NCBI GenBank assembly: GCA_026692845.1
Contig: JAPLNM010000143.1
Span: 20,292-84,291 of the forward strand
Source of the DNA: Planctomycetota bacterium
GTDB lineage: Bacteria; Planctomycetota; Planctomycetia; Pirellulales; Pirellulaceae
Direction of reading: 5' to 3'
DNA length: 64,000 bases
Shown: positions 29,329 through 38,562 of the stretch, piece by piece
Layout: each line of letters opens with the position of its first letter
Numbering within the stretch: the first letter of the stretch is position 1
Position numbers and translations under genes: made by a program
Notes under the pieces: generated by a model
The model's database searches: none
Told to the model about the DNA's origin: nothing
Seen by the model: only the letters and a program-made list of their open reading frames with translations

Positions 29329-30921
29329 ATGCGACCGCGAATTTTTGGGACCCGAAAAGACTGGCAATTGGCGGAAAAATTCGTCGCAAGTCGCAGAGAG
29401 TTTTTGATGGCTGGCGGGAGTCTTGCGATTTTGCCCTTGGCATCGCAGATCGCGCCAGGAGCGGTTCGAACCGGGGTCGCTTGGACGAGCGATCCATTTA
29501 CGTTGGGGGTCGCATCGGGGGAACCGAGCAGCGGCGGCATGGTGCTCTGGACGAGGCTGGCGATCGATCCGGTTCAAGTCTCGGTCAACCCCAAGGAGCC
29601 GATCGAGGTGGTGTGGGAGTTATCCGACGATCCGTCGATGAAGACGATCCTTAAGAGTGGCAAGGTTTTAGCGACGGAGGCATTAGGGCATTCGGTGCAT
29701 GTTCAGGTTCATGGTTTGGAGCCGAACCGCTGGTATTGGTATCGGTTTCAAAGTGGGGATGCGATCAGTCCGGTTGGAAGGACGCGTACGACCCCTGGAT
29801 CGGAGCAAATGGTCGACGAGTTGCGATTTGCGTTTGCGTCGTGCCAGCATTACGAGTCGGGATTGTTTACGGCTTACGAGCACATGGTCAGCGAGGAGCT
29901 CGATTTGATTTTGCATTTGGGGGATTACATCTACGAGGGACCCCCTGGGCGCAGTTCGTTGCGCAAGCATAACAGTCCGGAGATCGTTAGCCTGGACGAT
30001 TACCGCAATCGCTATGGTTTGTACAAGTCCGACGAGCAGCTCAAGGCCGCTCATGCTTATGCGCCGTGGTTGGTGGTATGGGACGACCATGAGTTCGACA
30101 ACAACTGCGCGGGATTGATCTCCGAGGAGTTGTGGGTCGATCCACGCGAGTTTGCGCTTCGCCGAGCCAATGCTTATCAGGCCTATTATGAAAACCAGCC
30201 GCTAGGAGTTGGTTCCATGCCTATCGGTGCGGACATGAAGTTGTATCGCGACATCGCTTATGGGAAGTTGGCGAGTTTTGCGATGCTCGATACCAGGCAG
30301 TACCGATCCGATCAGCCCAATGGCGATGGCGCCAAGAAGCTCGATGGGGGAGCGATGCATCCGAAGTCAACGATGCTCGGCTCGCAGCAGGAGGCGTGGT
30401 TGTTTGCGCATCTTCAGGAATCCGAAGTGCGTTGGAATGTGCTGGGCCAGCAGGTGATGGTCGGTCGTGTGGGGCGCAGTTCGGGTGAATCGAAGCTTTA
30501 CAGCATGGACCAGTGGTCTGGGTACGATGCGCCGCGCAAGCGGCTTTTGGGACAGCTCAAGCAGATGGAGCAGGCCAATACGGTGGTCCTCACGGGCGAT
30601 ATCCACAGCAATTGGGCCAATGAGCTCTATGTGGACTTTGATAAGCTCGATGGCGCTCCGGTGGCCGTGGAGTTTGTCGGGACGAGTATTTCATCGGGGG
30701 GCAACGGCTATGCCAAGAGCAAGCAGGAAGACGAGTTGTTTCGGGAGAATCCGTTCATCAAGTTCCACAATGCTGAGCGCGGCTATGTTTCGTGTAGGGT
30801 GACCCAGGACCAGTGGCAAACCTTTTACCGGACTGTCGAGTATGTCGACCGTCCAGGAGCGGAACTTCAGACCCGAGCCGAGTTTGTCGTCGAGCACAAC
30901 AAGCCGGAGTTGTTGCGTTAG
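29329..30921 (+). CDS. PhoD-like alkaline phosphatase
   Basis: A roughly 530-residue metallophosphatase of the PhoD family. A Tat-type signal is likely: SRREFLMAGGSLAILPLASQIAPG. Metal-site motifs: FASCQHYESG, HLGDYIYEG, WDDHEFDNNCAG and LTGDIHSNW. The enzyme would act in the periplasm on phosphate mono- or diesters, providing phosphate. I start at ATG 29329; a TTG at 29287 opens the frame earlier but shows no better context. It overlaps no other gene and the next minus-strand gene ends 2 bases away. Confidence 0.9.
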   Translation: MRPRIFGTRKDWQLAEKFVASRREFLMAGGSLAILPLASQIAPGAVRTGVAWTSDPFTLGVASGEPSSGGMVLWTRLAIDPVQVSVNPKEPIEVVWELSDDPSMKTILKSGKVLATEALGHSVHVQVHGLEPNRWYWYRFQSGDAISPVGRTRTTPGSEQMVDELRFAFASCQHYESGLFTAYEHMVSEELDLILHLGDYIYEGPPGRSSLRKHNSPEIVSLDDYRNRYGLYKSDEQLKAAHAYAPWLVVWDDHEFDNNCAGLISEELWVDPREFALRRANAYQAYYENQPLGVGSMPIGADMKLYRDIAYGKLASFAMLDTRQYRSDQPNGDGAKKLDGGAMHPKSTMLGSQQEAWLFAHLQESEVRWNVLGQQVMVGRVGRSSGESKLYSMDQWSGYDAPRKRLLGQLKQMEQANTVVLTGDIHSNWANELYVDFDKLDGAPVAVEFVGTSISSGGNGYAKSKQEDELFRENPFIKFHNAERGYVSCRVTQDQWQTFYRTVEYVDRPGAELQTRAEFVVEHNKPELLR

Positions 30922-30922
30922 G

Positions 30923-32995
30923 TTACCATCGCATCGCATGCAGGGGGCTGGCGAAGTCGTCGGTCCATACCGGCCGGTTGGAAGCGGTTTTTTCTGAAGG
31001 TTGGTTCGAGGGGGCCAATTGGTCCCGAGCGCCGGGCCAGGCCGGGAGCGTTGCGTCTAGGGGGAAAAGGAGCAACCAGCGGACTTGCCTAGATTCGGGT
31101 TCGAACGGCGAGAGTTTCGATTCGACCAGAAGGGGTTTGAGGGCGGCTTGTTGGGCCGTAGCAAACAGGATAGGAGCCAAGTCGAGGTTTCGATTGGTGA
31201 TATTTAGAGCTAGGATGCCGTCGGGCGCCAAGCGTTGCTTGTACAGCGCGAGGGCTTGGGTCGTCAGCAGGTGGATTGGGAGCGAGTCGTTTGAAAAAGC
31301 GTCGACGACGATCAGGTGGTAGGCGGGTTGATCGGGCTTGAGAATTTCACGTTCGAGGAGTTGTCTGCCGTCACCGACGAGGATTTCGGTCGAACCGCGG
31401 TGGGAGCTTAGGTAGAGAAAATGTTTTTCAGCCAATTGGCACACTGCGGGGCTGATTTCGTAGTAGCGCATGGAGTCTTGGGCGTTGGCATAGAGCGATA
31501 GCGATCCGGTGCCTAGTCCGAGGACTGCGACGTTCAGAGGTTTCGAGAAGTGGTTGTGGCACCAACCGAAGGCTAGAGCGGCCCCCGAGTCGGTTTGGTA
31601 GTAGGTGGTTTGGTTCGGATGGAGGATTCCGTCGAGGGGTTGGGTACCATGTCGGATGCGTCCATGGAGCATGGCTCGGAGACCTTGTTTTTGGTTTTCG
31701 ATGACGGTGACAACTCCGTAGAAGTCCCTTTTTTTATCGATGCATGTCTCGAGGCTTGGCGTCACCAGGAGCATCGACAAGGCGGCTAGCAAGAGCGTTG
31801 GGCATAGGATGGTCAGGGGCCAGGAGAAACGGCGAGTCATCGGATCGTTGAAGAGTTTGGGGTAGAGGTCTTGGGAGTGGAACCATGCCAGAGCTAGGGC
31901 ACCTAAGGCTATCGCTGCATGGAGTTCGTAGTAGTCGTTCATGCACCGCGGGGCGATCACCGAGGCGAACAGCGAGCCGATCGCTCCGCCCAGGGCGATC
32001 CGCAGGTAGAAGCTGGACATCGATTCGGCAGCCGGTCGGAGTCGGTAGATCAATCCATGGCAAGCAAGGCCGATGCACGCGACGGCGGCTAGGCAGCAAG
32101 CGACCAGGCCGTACCAGGGGAGCCAAAGTTTGAAGACGACTGCACCCAGGCCGCATAGAGAGCCGAGGTAAAACAGGCCCATTTGGGAGCTCCAGGATTG
32201 AAAGATCGGGTGCCAGAAGGCCAGGTACCAGGAGGCAAGGTAGACAGCAAGTGGGAGCACCCAGAGTCCCGGGACGATCATGCCGGCTTGGCTCGCATGG
32301 CTGGTGGTCGCAGCAAGGACGATTGAAGTGCAAGCCGACAGGCACAGGCAAAGCCAAGGGTGTTTGGATTGGTTTGCAAGGGGTGTAACAACTTCGCCAG
32401 CAGGGAGGTCTTTTGCCAGATGGGCGACTTTCAAAGAGTGCAGTATCATGCCGATGGCAAGCATGCCGTAGAGAATCATCCAGAGGACTTGCTGGCTCGA
32501 CGATGCGATTGAGGGTTCGATCGCGATGGGGTACAGCAGGCAGGCGGCCAGGGACGAGAGGTTGGCAAGGGCGTACCAAGCGTAGGGGTGTTGGGTGTGG
32601 GAGGTTCGGAAATGCCAGGTCGAGAGCAGCGAGCTGGTGCTAGCCATCAAAAGGAACGGGAGTCCGATGCGTAGGGTCAGTTCCAGGAGGATCGAAAGGG
32701 TCGGGTATGGGGTAAGTTCGGGGATGTCTGCGGGCCACCAGGCCAGGATGGGCATGAGGATTACGGAGATTGCCCATAGGGAGGCATGCACGGTGGCATG
32801 CGAGGAAAGGCTGGTTTTTTTGTCGATTTTCCAAGCGTACACATAGCCGGCCAGCAGTGCGGTTTGAAAGAACAGAAGGCAGGTGGTCCAAACGTGAGCC
32901 GTTCCGCCCCATTTGGGCAAGAGGGATTTGCCTAGGATGGGTTGGATGAGGAAAAGAAGGAAGGCGTTGAAGAGGATTAAAATACCGCTGTTCAT
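30923..32995 (-). CDS. Fused membrane/spermidine-synthase-like protein
   Basis: A 690-residue protein. Residues 1-400 form about ten membrane helices (LILFNAFLLFLIQPILGKSLLPKWGG... is a typical first block). Residues 440-690 form a Rossmann methyltransferase-like domain: VAVLGLGTGSLSLY, VGDGRQLLER and LIVVDAFSNDSLPIHLLT, the spermidine synthase-like fold. The pairing is known as fused MFS/spermidine synthase; whether it makes polyamines is not shown. It is convergent with the PhoD gene and divergent from the DapA gene. Confidence 0.85.
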   Translation of the reverse strand: MNSGILILFNAFLLFLIQPILGKSLLPKWGGTAHVWTTCLLFFQTALLAGYVYAWKIDKKTSLSSHATVHASLWAISVILMPILAWWPADIPELTPYPTLSILLELTLRIGLPFLLMASTSSLLSTWHFRTSHTQHPYAWYALANLSSLAACLLYPIAIEPSIASSSQQVLWMILYGMLAIGMILHSLKVAHLAKDLPAGEVVTPLANQSKHPWLCLCLSACTSIVLAATTSHASQAGMIVPGLWVLPLAVYLASWYLAFWHPIFQSWSSQMGLFYLGSLCGLGAVVFKLWLPWYGLVACCLAAVACIGLACHGLIYRLRPAAESMSSFYLRIALGGAIGSLFASVIAPRCMNDYYELHAAIALGALALAWFHSQDLYPKLFNDPMTRRFSWPLTILCPTLLLAALSMLLVTPSLETCIDKKRDFYGVVTVIENQKQGLRAMLHGRIRHGTQPLDGILHPNQTTYYQTDSGAALAFGWCHNHFSKPLNVAVLGLGTGSLSLYANAQDSMRYYEISPAVCQLAEKHFLYLSSHRGSTEILVGDGRQLLEREILKPDQPAYHLIVVDAFSNDSLPIHLLTTQALALYKQRLAPDGILALNITNRNLDLAPILFATAQQAALKPLLVESKLSPFEPESRQVRWLLLFPLDATLPAWPGARDQLAPSNQPSEKTASNRPVWTDDFASPLHAMRW

Positions 32996-33076
32996 TTGAC
33001 GATTGTGAATTGCATGGGGGGCAGAATGGTTCGGAAGGGGACTATAATTCGACCCCCCTCAAGTTGGTATCAGGCC

Positions 33077-33110
33077 GGCGTTGGTAGCAGGCGGGCGTTG
33101 GTAGCAGGCG
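33077..33110 (+). repeat. 17-bp tandem duplication in the dapA-like leader
   Basis: A perfect duplication: ggcgttggtagcaggcg at 33077-33093 and again at 33094-33110, within 100 bases upstream of the DapA-family start. A related partial copy, gttggtatcaggc, lies just before it at 33064. No known regulatory role. Confidence 0.85.
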
Positions 33111-33173
33111 GGCAAGGCAGTCGGGTGTGGCCCGTTGTGGATTTAAAATACCTTATTTTTGTCGAGAGATGGC

Positions 33174-34127
33174 ATGATGGCACAGCAGAAGTTTTCTGGG
33201 TTGATACCCCCGATGATCACTCCGATGACGGGTCGGGACTGCTTGGACACCGAGGGGCTAGGGCGATTGGTGGAACATTTGATTGAGGGCGGAGTACGAG
33301 GGGTGTTTGTATTGGGGACGACCGGTGAGGCGCCGAGTTTGAGTCATCGGATGCAGCGCGAGGTGGTCACCAGGACCGTCGAGTTGGTGGCCGCTCGGGT
33401 GCCGGTTCTCGTGGGGATCACCGATCCGTCTTTTGTCGAGACGGTACGATTGGCAGAGCACTCGGCCTTGAGTGGAGCTGCGGGTTTGGTTCTTTCGACA
33501 CCTTATTATTTTCCGGCGGGTCAGACGGAGCTCAAGAATTATGTCGATCAGTTGGTCCCGCAGTTGCCATTGCCGGTGATGCTCTACAACATCCCTTCGC
33601 TGACGAAGGTATGGTTTGAGATACCCACGTTGGAGGCCTTGAGTGAGCATTCACAGATTGTTGGATTGAAGGATAGCAGTGGAGACATGGATTACTTTCA
33701 GCGGGCCGTGGGGCTTAAACGATTGCGTCCTGACTGGTCGATCATGATCGGTCCTGAGGCGTTGTTGGCAAGAGCCTTGGAGTTGGGTGGTGATGGTGGG
33801 GTTGCTGGGGGCGCGAATTTGTATCCGAACTTGTTTGTCCGTCTGATCGAGGCCGTTGCCCAAAGCGACGCGCGGGCTCGGGGCTTATTGCAGCGGCAGA
33901 TCGAGGGGCTTCAGAGGATTTATGACATTGGCAAATATGCCTCGCGGCATATCAAGGGGACCAAGTGTGGAGCGTCGCTTCTGGGGATTTGCGATGATTT
34001 TCTCGCCGATCCGTTCCATCGATTTCGGCCTGAGGATCGCCAGCGCGTCGCGAGTGTGCTTCGGGAGGTTGAGTCTGCTAGGGACGGATGGCGACTCGGA
34101 TATTCCGTGGGTCTAGAGCCGCGTTGA
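33174..34127 (+). CDS. DapA-family lyase (dihydrodipicolinate synthase-like)
   Basis: A 317-residue class I aldolase-fold enzyme of the DapA/NanA family. Seen: VLGTTGEAPSLS (the GTTGE motif), MLYNIPS with catalytic Tyr, and VGLKDSSGDMD with Schiff-base Lys. The substrate could be pyruvate plus aspartate semialdehyde or a sugar acid. I start at ATG 33174; the TTG at 33159 seems unlikely. Its end overlaps the convergent zinc dehydrogenase by 50 bases. No other lysine biosynthesis gene is near, so a catabolic aldolase role is at least as likely as DapA. Confidence 0.82.
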   Translation: MMAQQKFSGLIPPMITPMTGRDCLDTEGLGRLVEHLIEGGVRGVFVLGTTGEAPSLSHRMQREVVTRTVELVAARVPVLVGITDPSFVETVRLAEHSALSGAAGLVLSTPYYFPAGQTELKNYVDQLVPQLPLPVMLYNIPSLTKVWFEIPTLEALSEHSQIVGLKDSSGDMDYFQRAVGLKRLRPDWSIMIGPEALLARALELGGDGGVAGGANLYPNLFVRLIEAVAQSDARARGLLQRQIEGLQRIYDIGKYASRHIKGTKCGASLLGICDDFLADPFHRFRPEDRQRVASVLREVESARDGWRLGYSVGLEPR

Positions 34128-35169
34128 TCGCAGTTTGAATATCCTCTAGGCCGTAACAGTTCTCGATCAGCTGGGCGAACGGGAAGTCTTGGTGATGTTT
34201 CGCCATGAAATCGACGGCGGCCAGTAGGTCATGGCTCTGGTAGTTATGCACGCCGTGGATCGATAGTTGTTTGCGGACGATCGTTTCGAGGACAATCGGC
34301 GCGGGTTGGGAGGGGAAGACGGCCCCGACGAGGATGATACGTCCACCGGTACGAGCAAGGCGGAGGGCTTCGAGGGCACCGTCGTTGGTACCTGAGCATT
34401 CCAAGACAACGTCAAAGCCATATGGGGTGACTGCGTCGTCAGGATCGAGGGTCAAGGTGTTGGGCTCGGCCGTATGCGTTGCACCGAATGGTTTGGCGAG
34501 TTGCCGACGATGCGGGTTGCGTTCGATGCACACGACGGTCCTTGCGGGGCGTTCATTAGCAAACGCGCATGCGGTCAGACCGAGCATACCGGCGCCGACG
34601 ACCAGGACCGTTTCTTGTTCGAGGAGGTTTGCGGTTCGGATCGCCGCAGCGATCGTCGCCGTTGCGCAGCTTAAGGGCCCAGCCGATCGCTCGTCGATTT
34701 GTTCTGGGAGTTTGACGATATGGGTTCCGGCCACGAGGGTGCAGTGGGAGGCAAACCCTCCGTGCCAAGCGCTGTCATTTTGGACCTGTTGATGTCCGTA
34801 CTTGTATCCATGGATGCATTTTTGGGGCAGATCGTGTTGGCAGAAGTAGCACTTACCGCAGTTGGCGACGATGGTCCATACGATGCGATCTTCGATTTGC
34901 AGGTGGTTTCCTGCCAGATCCGTGCGTGGAGCTAAGGGGCCGAATTGAACAATTTGGCCGACGATTTCGTGCCCTAGGATCGCCGGAGTGTGTGCGTGCC
35001 TTCGGCCGCAGATGGTATGGAGGTCGCTTCCGCAGATCGAGCACAGGAGGACTTTCACCAGGACCTCGGAGTTCCGAGGAGCACTCAGGGGTGCGGTTCG
35101 GATTTCCCAGGGAGAGTTAGGTCCATGAAACAAAGCAGCTTGGGATACCTCTTGTGATTCCTCTCTCAT
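34078..35169 (-). CDS. Zinc-dependent alcohol dehydrogenase
   Basis: A 363-residue medium-chain dehydrogenase. Catalytic-zinc part: SICGSDLHTICGRR and GHEIVGQI; structural-zinc Cys cluster CGKCYFCQHDLPQKC; nucleotide fold VLVVGAGMLGL and NPHRRQLA. The start (FHGPNSPWEIRTAPLSAPRNSEVLVKVLLCSICGSDLHTICGRR) resembles the putative phosphonate-catabolism alcohol dehydrogenases (TIGR03366) by memory; no phosphonate gene is visible here. It is convergent with the DapA-like gene. Upstream lies an inverted repeat (35198-35261). Confidence 0.82.
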   Translation of the reverse strand: MREESQEVSQAALFHGPNSPWEIRTAPLSAPRNSEVLVKVLLCSICGSDLHTICGRRHAHTPAILGHEIVGQIVQFGPLAPRTDLAGNHLQIEDRIVWTIVANCGKCYFCQHDLPQKCIHGYKYGHQQVQNDSAWHGGFASHCTLVAGTHIVKLPEQIDERSAGPLSCATATIAAAIRTANLLEQETVLVVGAGMLGLTACAFANERPARTVVCIERNPHRRQLAKPFGATHTAEPNTLTLDPDDAVTPYGFDVVLECSGTNDGALEALRLARTGGRIILVGAVFPSQPAPIVLETIVRKQLSIHGVHNYQSHDLLAAVDFMAKHHQDFPFAQLIENCYGLEDIQTAINAALDPRNIRVAIRP

Positions 35170-35197
35170 CGGGCTTTCCTTGGGTTGTGTGGTTGCT

Positions 35198-35261
35198 TCG
35201 TGCTCGTGCTCGCAAGGAGTTCAGCATCGGCAAATAGGAGTTTGACCACGAGCACGAGCAC
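35198..35261. repeat. Inverted repeat of gctcgt units upstream of a dehydrogenase gene
   Basis: cgtgctcgtgctcg at 35198-35211 pairs perfectly with cgagcacgagcacg at 35248-35261; the loop is 36 bases. The arms are built of a 6-bp unit. Similar gtactc/gtgctc units occur in repeat B. It sits 29 bases before the start of the minus-strand dehydrogenase gene, so it would lie in its leader or promoter. Confidence 0.75.
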
Positions 35262-35365
35262 GAGCTAAATCCCGCATGGACGGTTGATGGTTATTTGGAT
35301 GGAGTGTGGGTTTATGGGGTTGTGGAAAATGGAAACAGGAGAAGATAGGCAGGGTAGGTAGAAAC

Positions 35366-35402
35366 GAAAAAACCGCTGAGAGCCGTAGGCCGCTCAGCGG
35401 TT
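35366..35402 (-). terminator. Rho-independent terminator of the histone-like gene
   Basis: On the minus strand, aaccgctgag pairs with ctcagcggtt around a short loop, followed by a T-run (the a-run at 35366-35372 on the plus strand). It lies about 60 bases after the stop of the histone-like gene. Confidence 0.85.
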
Positions 35403-35460
35403 GCATGGATTAAAAAGAGACTCTGAAAAATCAGGAGTCATTCTTAGAAGAGCAACGCGA

Positions 35461-35637
35461 TTACGAAGGGGTCTTCGTGGTGGTCTTCTTCACAGCAGCC
35501 TTCTTCTTGGCTACTTTCTTCTTGGTAGCAGCCTTCTTAGGAGCAGCAGCCTTCTTGGCAGCCTTCTTCTTGGCTACTTTCTTCGTTGCTACCTTCTTCG
35601 TTGCTACCTTCGTTGCTCCAGCTTTTTTCTTGGCCAC
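35461..35637 (-). CDS. Histone H1-like Lys/Ala-rich protein
   Basis: A 58-residue protein made almost only of Lys, Ala, Thr and Val in repeats of AKKKA and ATKKVA, like bacterial H1-like nucleoid proteins with S/A-K-K-A repeats. It would coat DNA through charge and is unlikely to fold alone. I start at GTG 35637, because a GGAGG Shine-Dalgarno (35646-35650 on the plus strand) sits 8 bases upstream; the frame is open to 35706, but that adds an unrelated leader with no ribosome site. A strong terminator follows. The 15-bp repeats inside make the copy number likely to vary between strains. Confidence 0.82.
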   Translation of the reverse strand: MAKKKAGATKVATKKVATKKVAKKKAAKKAAAPKKAATKKKVAKKKAAVKKTTTKTPS

Positions 35638-36369
35638 GGTTGTGTCCTCCAATAAACCAAACACCATGGTTGTCGCGAAACCTTTCGTCCGAAGCAGCAG
35701 ACTCAAGGGATCGAACCCGACAACCGAAACAAAACGTCCTTCGCATCAAACCTTCGATCTGGTCGTAAGACCTGTCGATCCGTGACGGGATCGAATGTTT
35801 GAGCTATGGACACCATAGTTGCAAGTAGTTGTATAAAACTCGAACTTGAATGCAACATCTTTTCGACAATTTTTCCACAAACATGAAACCATTTTTTCCG
35901 GGATCTTGAACGTCTAAGCTTCTTTTGGCTTCGACGATTCAGCGCGCATCGAAAGGATTTCAAGAGACGATCTACCCTGCCTAAAGTCCTGTGGAAACCA
36001 ACATCCCGTGTTTCTAGATTGTTTAAATATCGCAAGACAAGACGTTTGGTTTTGTGGACGCGAATGAGCGATTGCGGGATTTGCCAGTGGTGCCCAAACG
36101 TTCTTTTTTGTCAACGAAAATAAAGGGTCCAGGTGGTTCAGCCGTTCATTTTGGGGTAGCTCGTGTGGCTTGCTAGCCGAGGGGTCGCACTAACAAATCG
36201 ATGCGCTGAAGCAAGGTGTCAGTCGCATCGGGTCGATGGCTTGACGCTGCGTCGATCGCGATGCAATGAGGGTTGCTAAAGCGAGTCATGTGCGTTGCTT
36301 GAATCGCTTTGCAATCGCTCGGGTATGGGGTGTTTAGGGGTCGAAAAATTTTTGATTTTTTTTCCGAAA
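35638..36369. other. Long non-coding stretch upstream of the histone-like gene
   Basis: Some 730 bases without a convincing gene. It holds the leader and presumably the promoter of the histone-like gene (minus strand) and the 3' end of the protease gene region. Open frames of 66-110 residues on the minus strand show no family and look incidental. I see no RNA gene that I can support. The size is unusual for this gene-dense window. Confidence 0.4.
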
Positions 36370-37197
36370 TCACCATCCAGGAGGGCCGCCAAAGCGTTGC
36401 ATGGCTTGAACGTTGTTCATCGCTAGGGATAGAAACAGCAGCGCGTTGATGGGGTTGCCGCTTTGGAAGAACCACCAAGCGACCAAGAATCCGACGCCAG
36501 CGCCGATGATGTAGGCTTCGTTGTACCCATCGGTCCTGCGAAGGATAGCAGCGGTGTGTTGCACGACGTGACCACCGTCGAGTGGATAGACAGGAAGCAG
36601 GTTGAGCAAAGGCCACCAGATGCTCACGAGCACGTAGAAATTGAGCATTGAGTAAGTCCAGGGATTGCCGATGGTCAGCTCCCCTTGGGTCCATGGGTTG
36701 GCGATTCCCAGGGGCTTGAGCCGTTCCACGAGGTCCGCGGCACTCGGAACAAATACACCCATGGAGTAGGCGATCGCTGCGACAAGGATTGCCGATGCGA
36801 ACTGCAGCAGTGGTCCAGCAAGGGAGATCACGATGTGGTCGATGTGTTGCAAGCGACGTCGAGACCCTGCGCGATTGAAGGAGAAGCCTGCGGTGGGGAT
36901 CGCCAAGCCCCCCATGTGGTAGAGAACGATTTGCGATTCGATCCCGTAGTATCGAAATGCCAGGGCATGTCCGAGTTCGTGGATCAGGACCGAGACCAAC
37001 ACCGATCCGACCCATATGGCTAGCAGCGGCGCGATGCCGGGGGATTGGCCGATACGCGAGAAGAGTTGGTTGGCGTTCATCGCAATGCTATAGCCCAGTG
37101 CGGCGGTGATGAGCCAGAAAAGCCAAGTCACGCGTATGGGGAATCCGAACAGATAGAATCGCCAATCGTATTGGCTCGGTGGTGGTTCGCCGATCAT
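36370..37197 (-). CDS. Site-2 protease family (M50) zinc metallopeptidase
   Basis: A 275-residue multi-pass membrane metalloprotease. The zinc motif HELGH (His73-Glu74-His77) lies in a membrane segment with LVSVLIHELGHALAFRYYG; the third ligand segment LLPVYPLDGGHVV is near residue 200. About six helices. M50 proteins cut membrane-embedded substrates; the substrate here is unknown. Short linkers and no PDZ domain suggest a compact family. It is the last gene of the run beginning with coaD, 30 bases after the aminotransferase. Confidence 0.88.
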   Translation of the reverse strand: MIGEPPPSQYDWRFYLFGFPIRVTWLFWLITAALGYSIAMNANQLFSRIGQSPGIAPLLAIWVGSVLVSVLIHELGHALAFRYYGIESQIVLYHMGGLAIPTAGFSFNRAGSRRRLQHIDHIVISLAGPLLQFASAILVAAIAYSMGVFVPSAADLVERLKPLGIANPWTQGELTIGNPWTYSMLNFYVLVSIWWPLLNLLPVYPLDGGHVVQHTAAILRRTDGYNEAYIIGAGVGFLVAWWFFQSGNPINALLFLSLAMNNVQAMQRFGGPPGW

Positions 37198-37227
37198 TGT
37201 TTTTTGGGTGTCCTTTGGTTTAGGTGG

Positions 37228-38562
37228 CTATCCGAGATTGCATCCTGAGTCCATCGATTTGTCGATGGCTTGGAGGATGTTTTGAGCAGCCATCTCGAGG
37301 GTGGCTTTTGGGATCAGGAGCGAGGGGATCGTGGCAATCCGGTTTCGTTTGGGGCCGGTCAGGTGGACTAAGACACCTTGGTCGGCGAGTCTCTTCACGA
37401 CTTGGGAAGCGATGGCAGTTCCGCCATGCGGAAGGTTCTCGAAGCTTACACAGCAGGCCAGTCCGGTGCCGAGGGTGATGAGTGGATGGGGAAGTCGGGT
37501 GCTTAGGAGATTACGAAAAAACTCCCCCTTGCGTTCAATATCCCATTGGAGATTGGGTGTTTGGAGGATTTGGAGTGTTTCGAGAGCCACACGGCAGGCC
37601 ACTGGATAGGCGGCGAAGGTTTCCGACTCGAGTCCTGACTCGAGCGCATCGATCCAGTCGTCGGGTCCGACGACTGCAGCCATCGGTAGGATCCCTCCAC
37701 CGAGGGACTTTCCCAGTACTAGCAAATCGGGCTCCCAGCCTTGGCCTTTGCACATGAACAGGGGGCCTGTTCGTCGGAGTCCCATCTGGATTTCGTCGGA
37801 CACGATAGCCAGACCGTAGCTTCGAGCCAGTGCGACGAGCTGCTGCATGAACATCGCAGGTGCGAAGTAATAGCCTCGGGCGCCGATGGCCGGTTCAACA
37901 AATAGGATCGAGGCTCGAGCCTGGAGGTTCTCAAACGTCTGCCTTGCTTGTTCGAGGGCCCGATGGCACTCGGAGCATAAGGCATCTTGGTCAGCATTAT
38001 CGCCCGAAGCTTGAGCCAGAATGGATGCACACAGGCCATGCAGGTGGCGAGGAAAGGGGATCGTCGCGTGGGCTTTGGCCTGGCGATGCGGGCCGATCGC
38101 CTCGGAGCGTTCGGTATCGCTGAGGTAGGCCGTCGCAAGCGAGCGTCCGTGGTAGGCCAGGTCGAAACCGATGGTGCTTCCTGGTCGTTTGGCGTAGGCG
38201 AGTTTCCAAGCGATCTCGATGGCTCTTGCTCCACTGACGGTCAGCCACACTTTGGAATGCCCTTGGGGCAGCATGTTTGCTGACGCGTTTTGGTCCCAGA
38301 GGCTCCCGAGGGTCTCTTCGAGTTCAGATCGCAGTTGGGATTGCCCTGCGTGAGCCCAGGTCAATTCAGAGATTTGCTCGCACATTGCGGCCGTAAGACC
38401 TGGGTGTGCGTGTCCGAGGTTGCAAGCCGAGTAACCGCAGATCAGATCCAGGTACTTCTTGCCTTGATCGTCCCAGACATATTCCCCTTGGCTGCGCAGG
38501 AAGACCAGCTGGCTCAGTGGGTCATAGCTCCGTTGGCTTCCGCGTGGGCGTCTAGGATTCAT
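37228..38562 (-). CDS. Class III aminotransferase (PLP)
   Basis: A 444-residue PLP enzyme of fold type I, class III. Motifs: DDQGKKYLDLICGYSACNLGHAHPGL at the start, TVSGARAIEIAWKLAYAKR, DLAYHGRS, FVEPAIGARGYYFAP, SDEIQMGLRRTGPLFMCK, and the PLP Lys in VLGKSLGGGILPMAAVVG. Acetylornithine, ornithine or beta-amino-acid substrates are possible. Its start overlaps the end of coaD by 11 bases, so the two are translationally coupled. Confidence 0.88.
   Translation of the reverse strand: MNPRRPRGSQRSYDPLSQLVFLRSQGEYVWDDQGKKYLDLICGYSACNLGHAHPGLTAAMCEQISELTWAHAGQSQLRSELEETLGSLWDQNASANMLPQGHSKVWLTVSGARAIEIAWKLAYAKRPGSTIGFDLAYHGRSLATAYLSDTERSEAIGPHRQAKAHATIPFPRHLHGLCASILAQASGDNADQDALCSECHRALEQARQTFENLQARASILFVEPAIGARGYYFAPAMFMQQLVALARSYGLAIVSDEIQMGLRRTGPLFMCKGQGWEPDLLVLGKSLGGGILPMAAVVGPDDWIDALESGLESETFAAYPVACRVALETLQILQTPNLQWDIERKGEFFRNLLSTRLPHPLITLGTGLACCVSFENLPHGGTAIASQVVKRLADQGVLVHLTGPKRNRIATIPSLLIPKATLEMAAQNILQAIDKSMDSGCNLG

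Noticed and set aside
35195..35265. CRISPR-like array
   Set aside because: Only hexamer units in an inverted repeat; no regular repeat-spacer pattern anywhere in the window.
35477..35785. Plus-strand hydrophobic frame over the histone-like gene
   Set aside because: The FFLATFFVATF pattern is the complement of Lys codons; the real gene is on the minus strand with a ribosome site and terminator.
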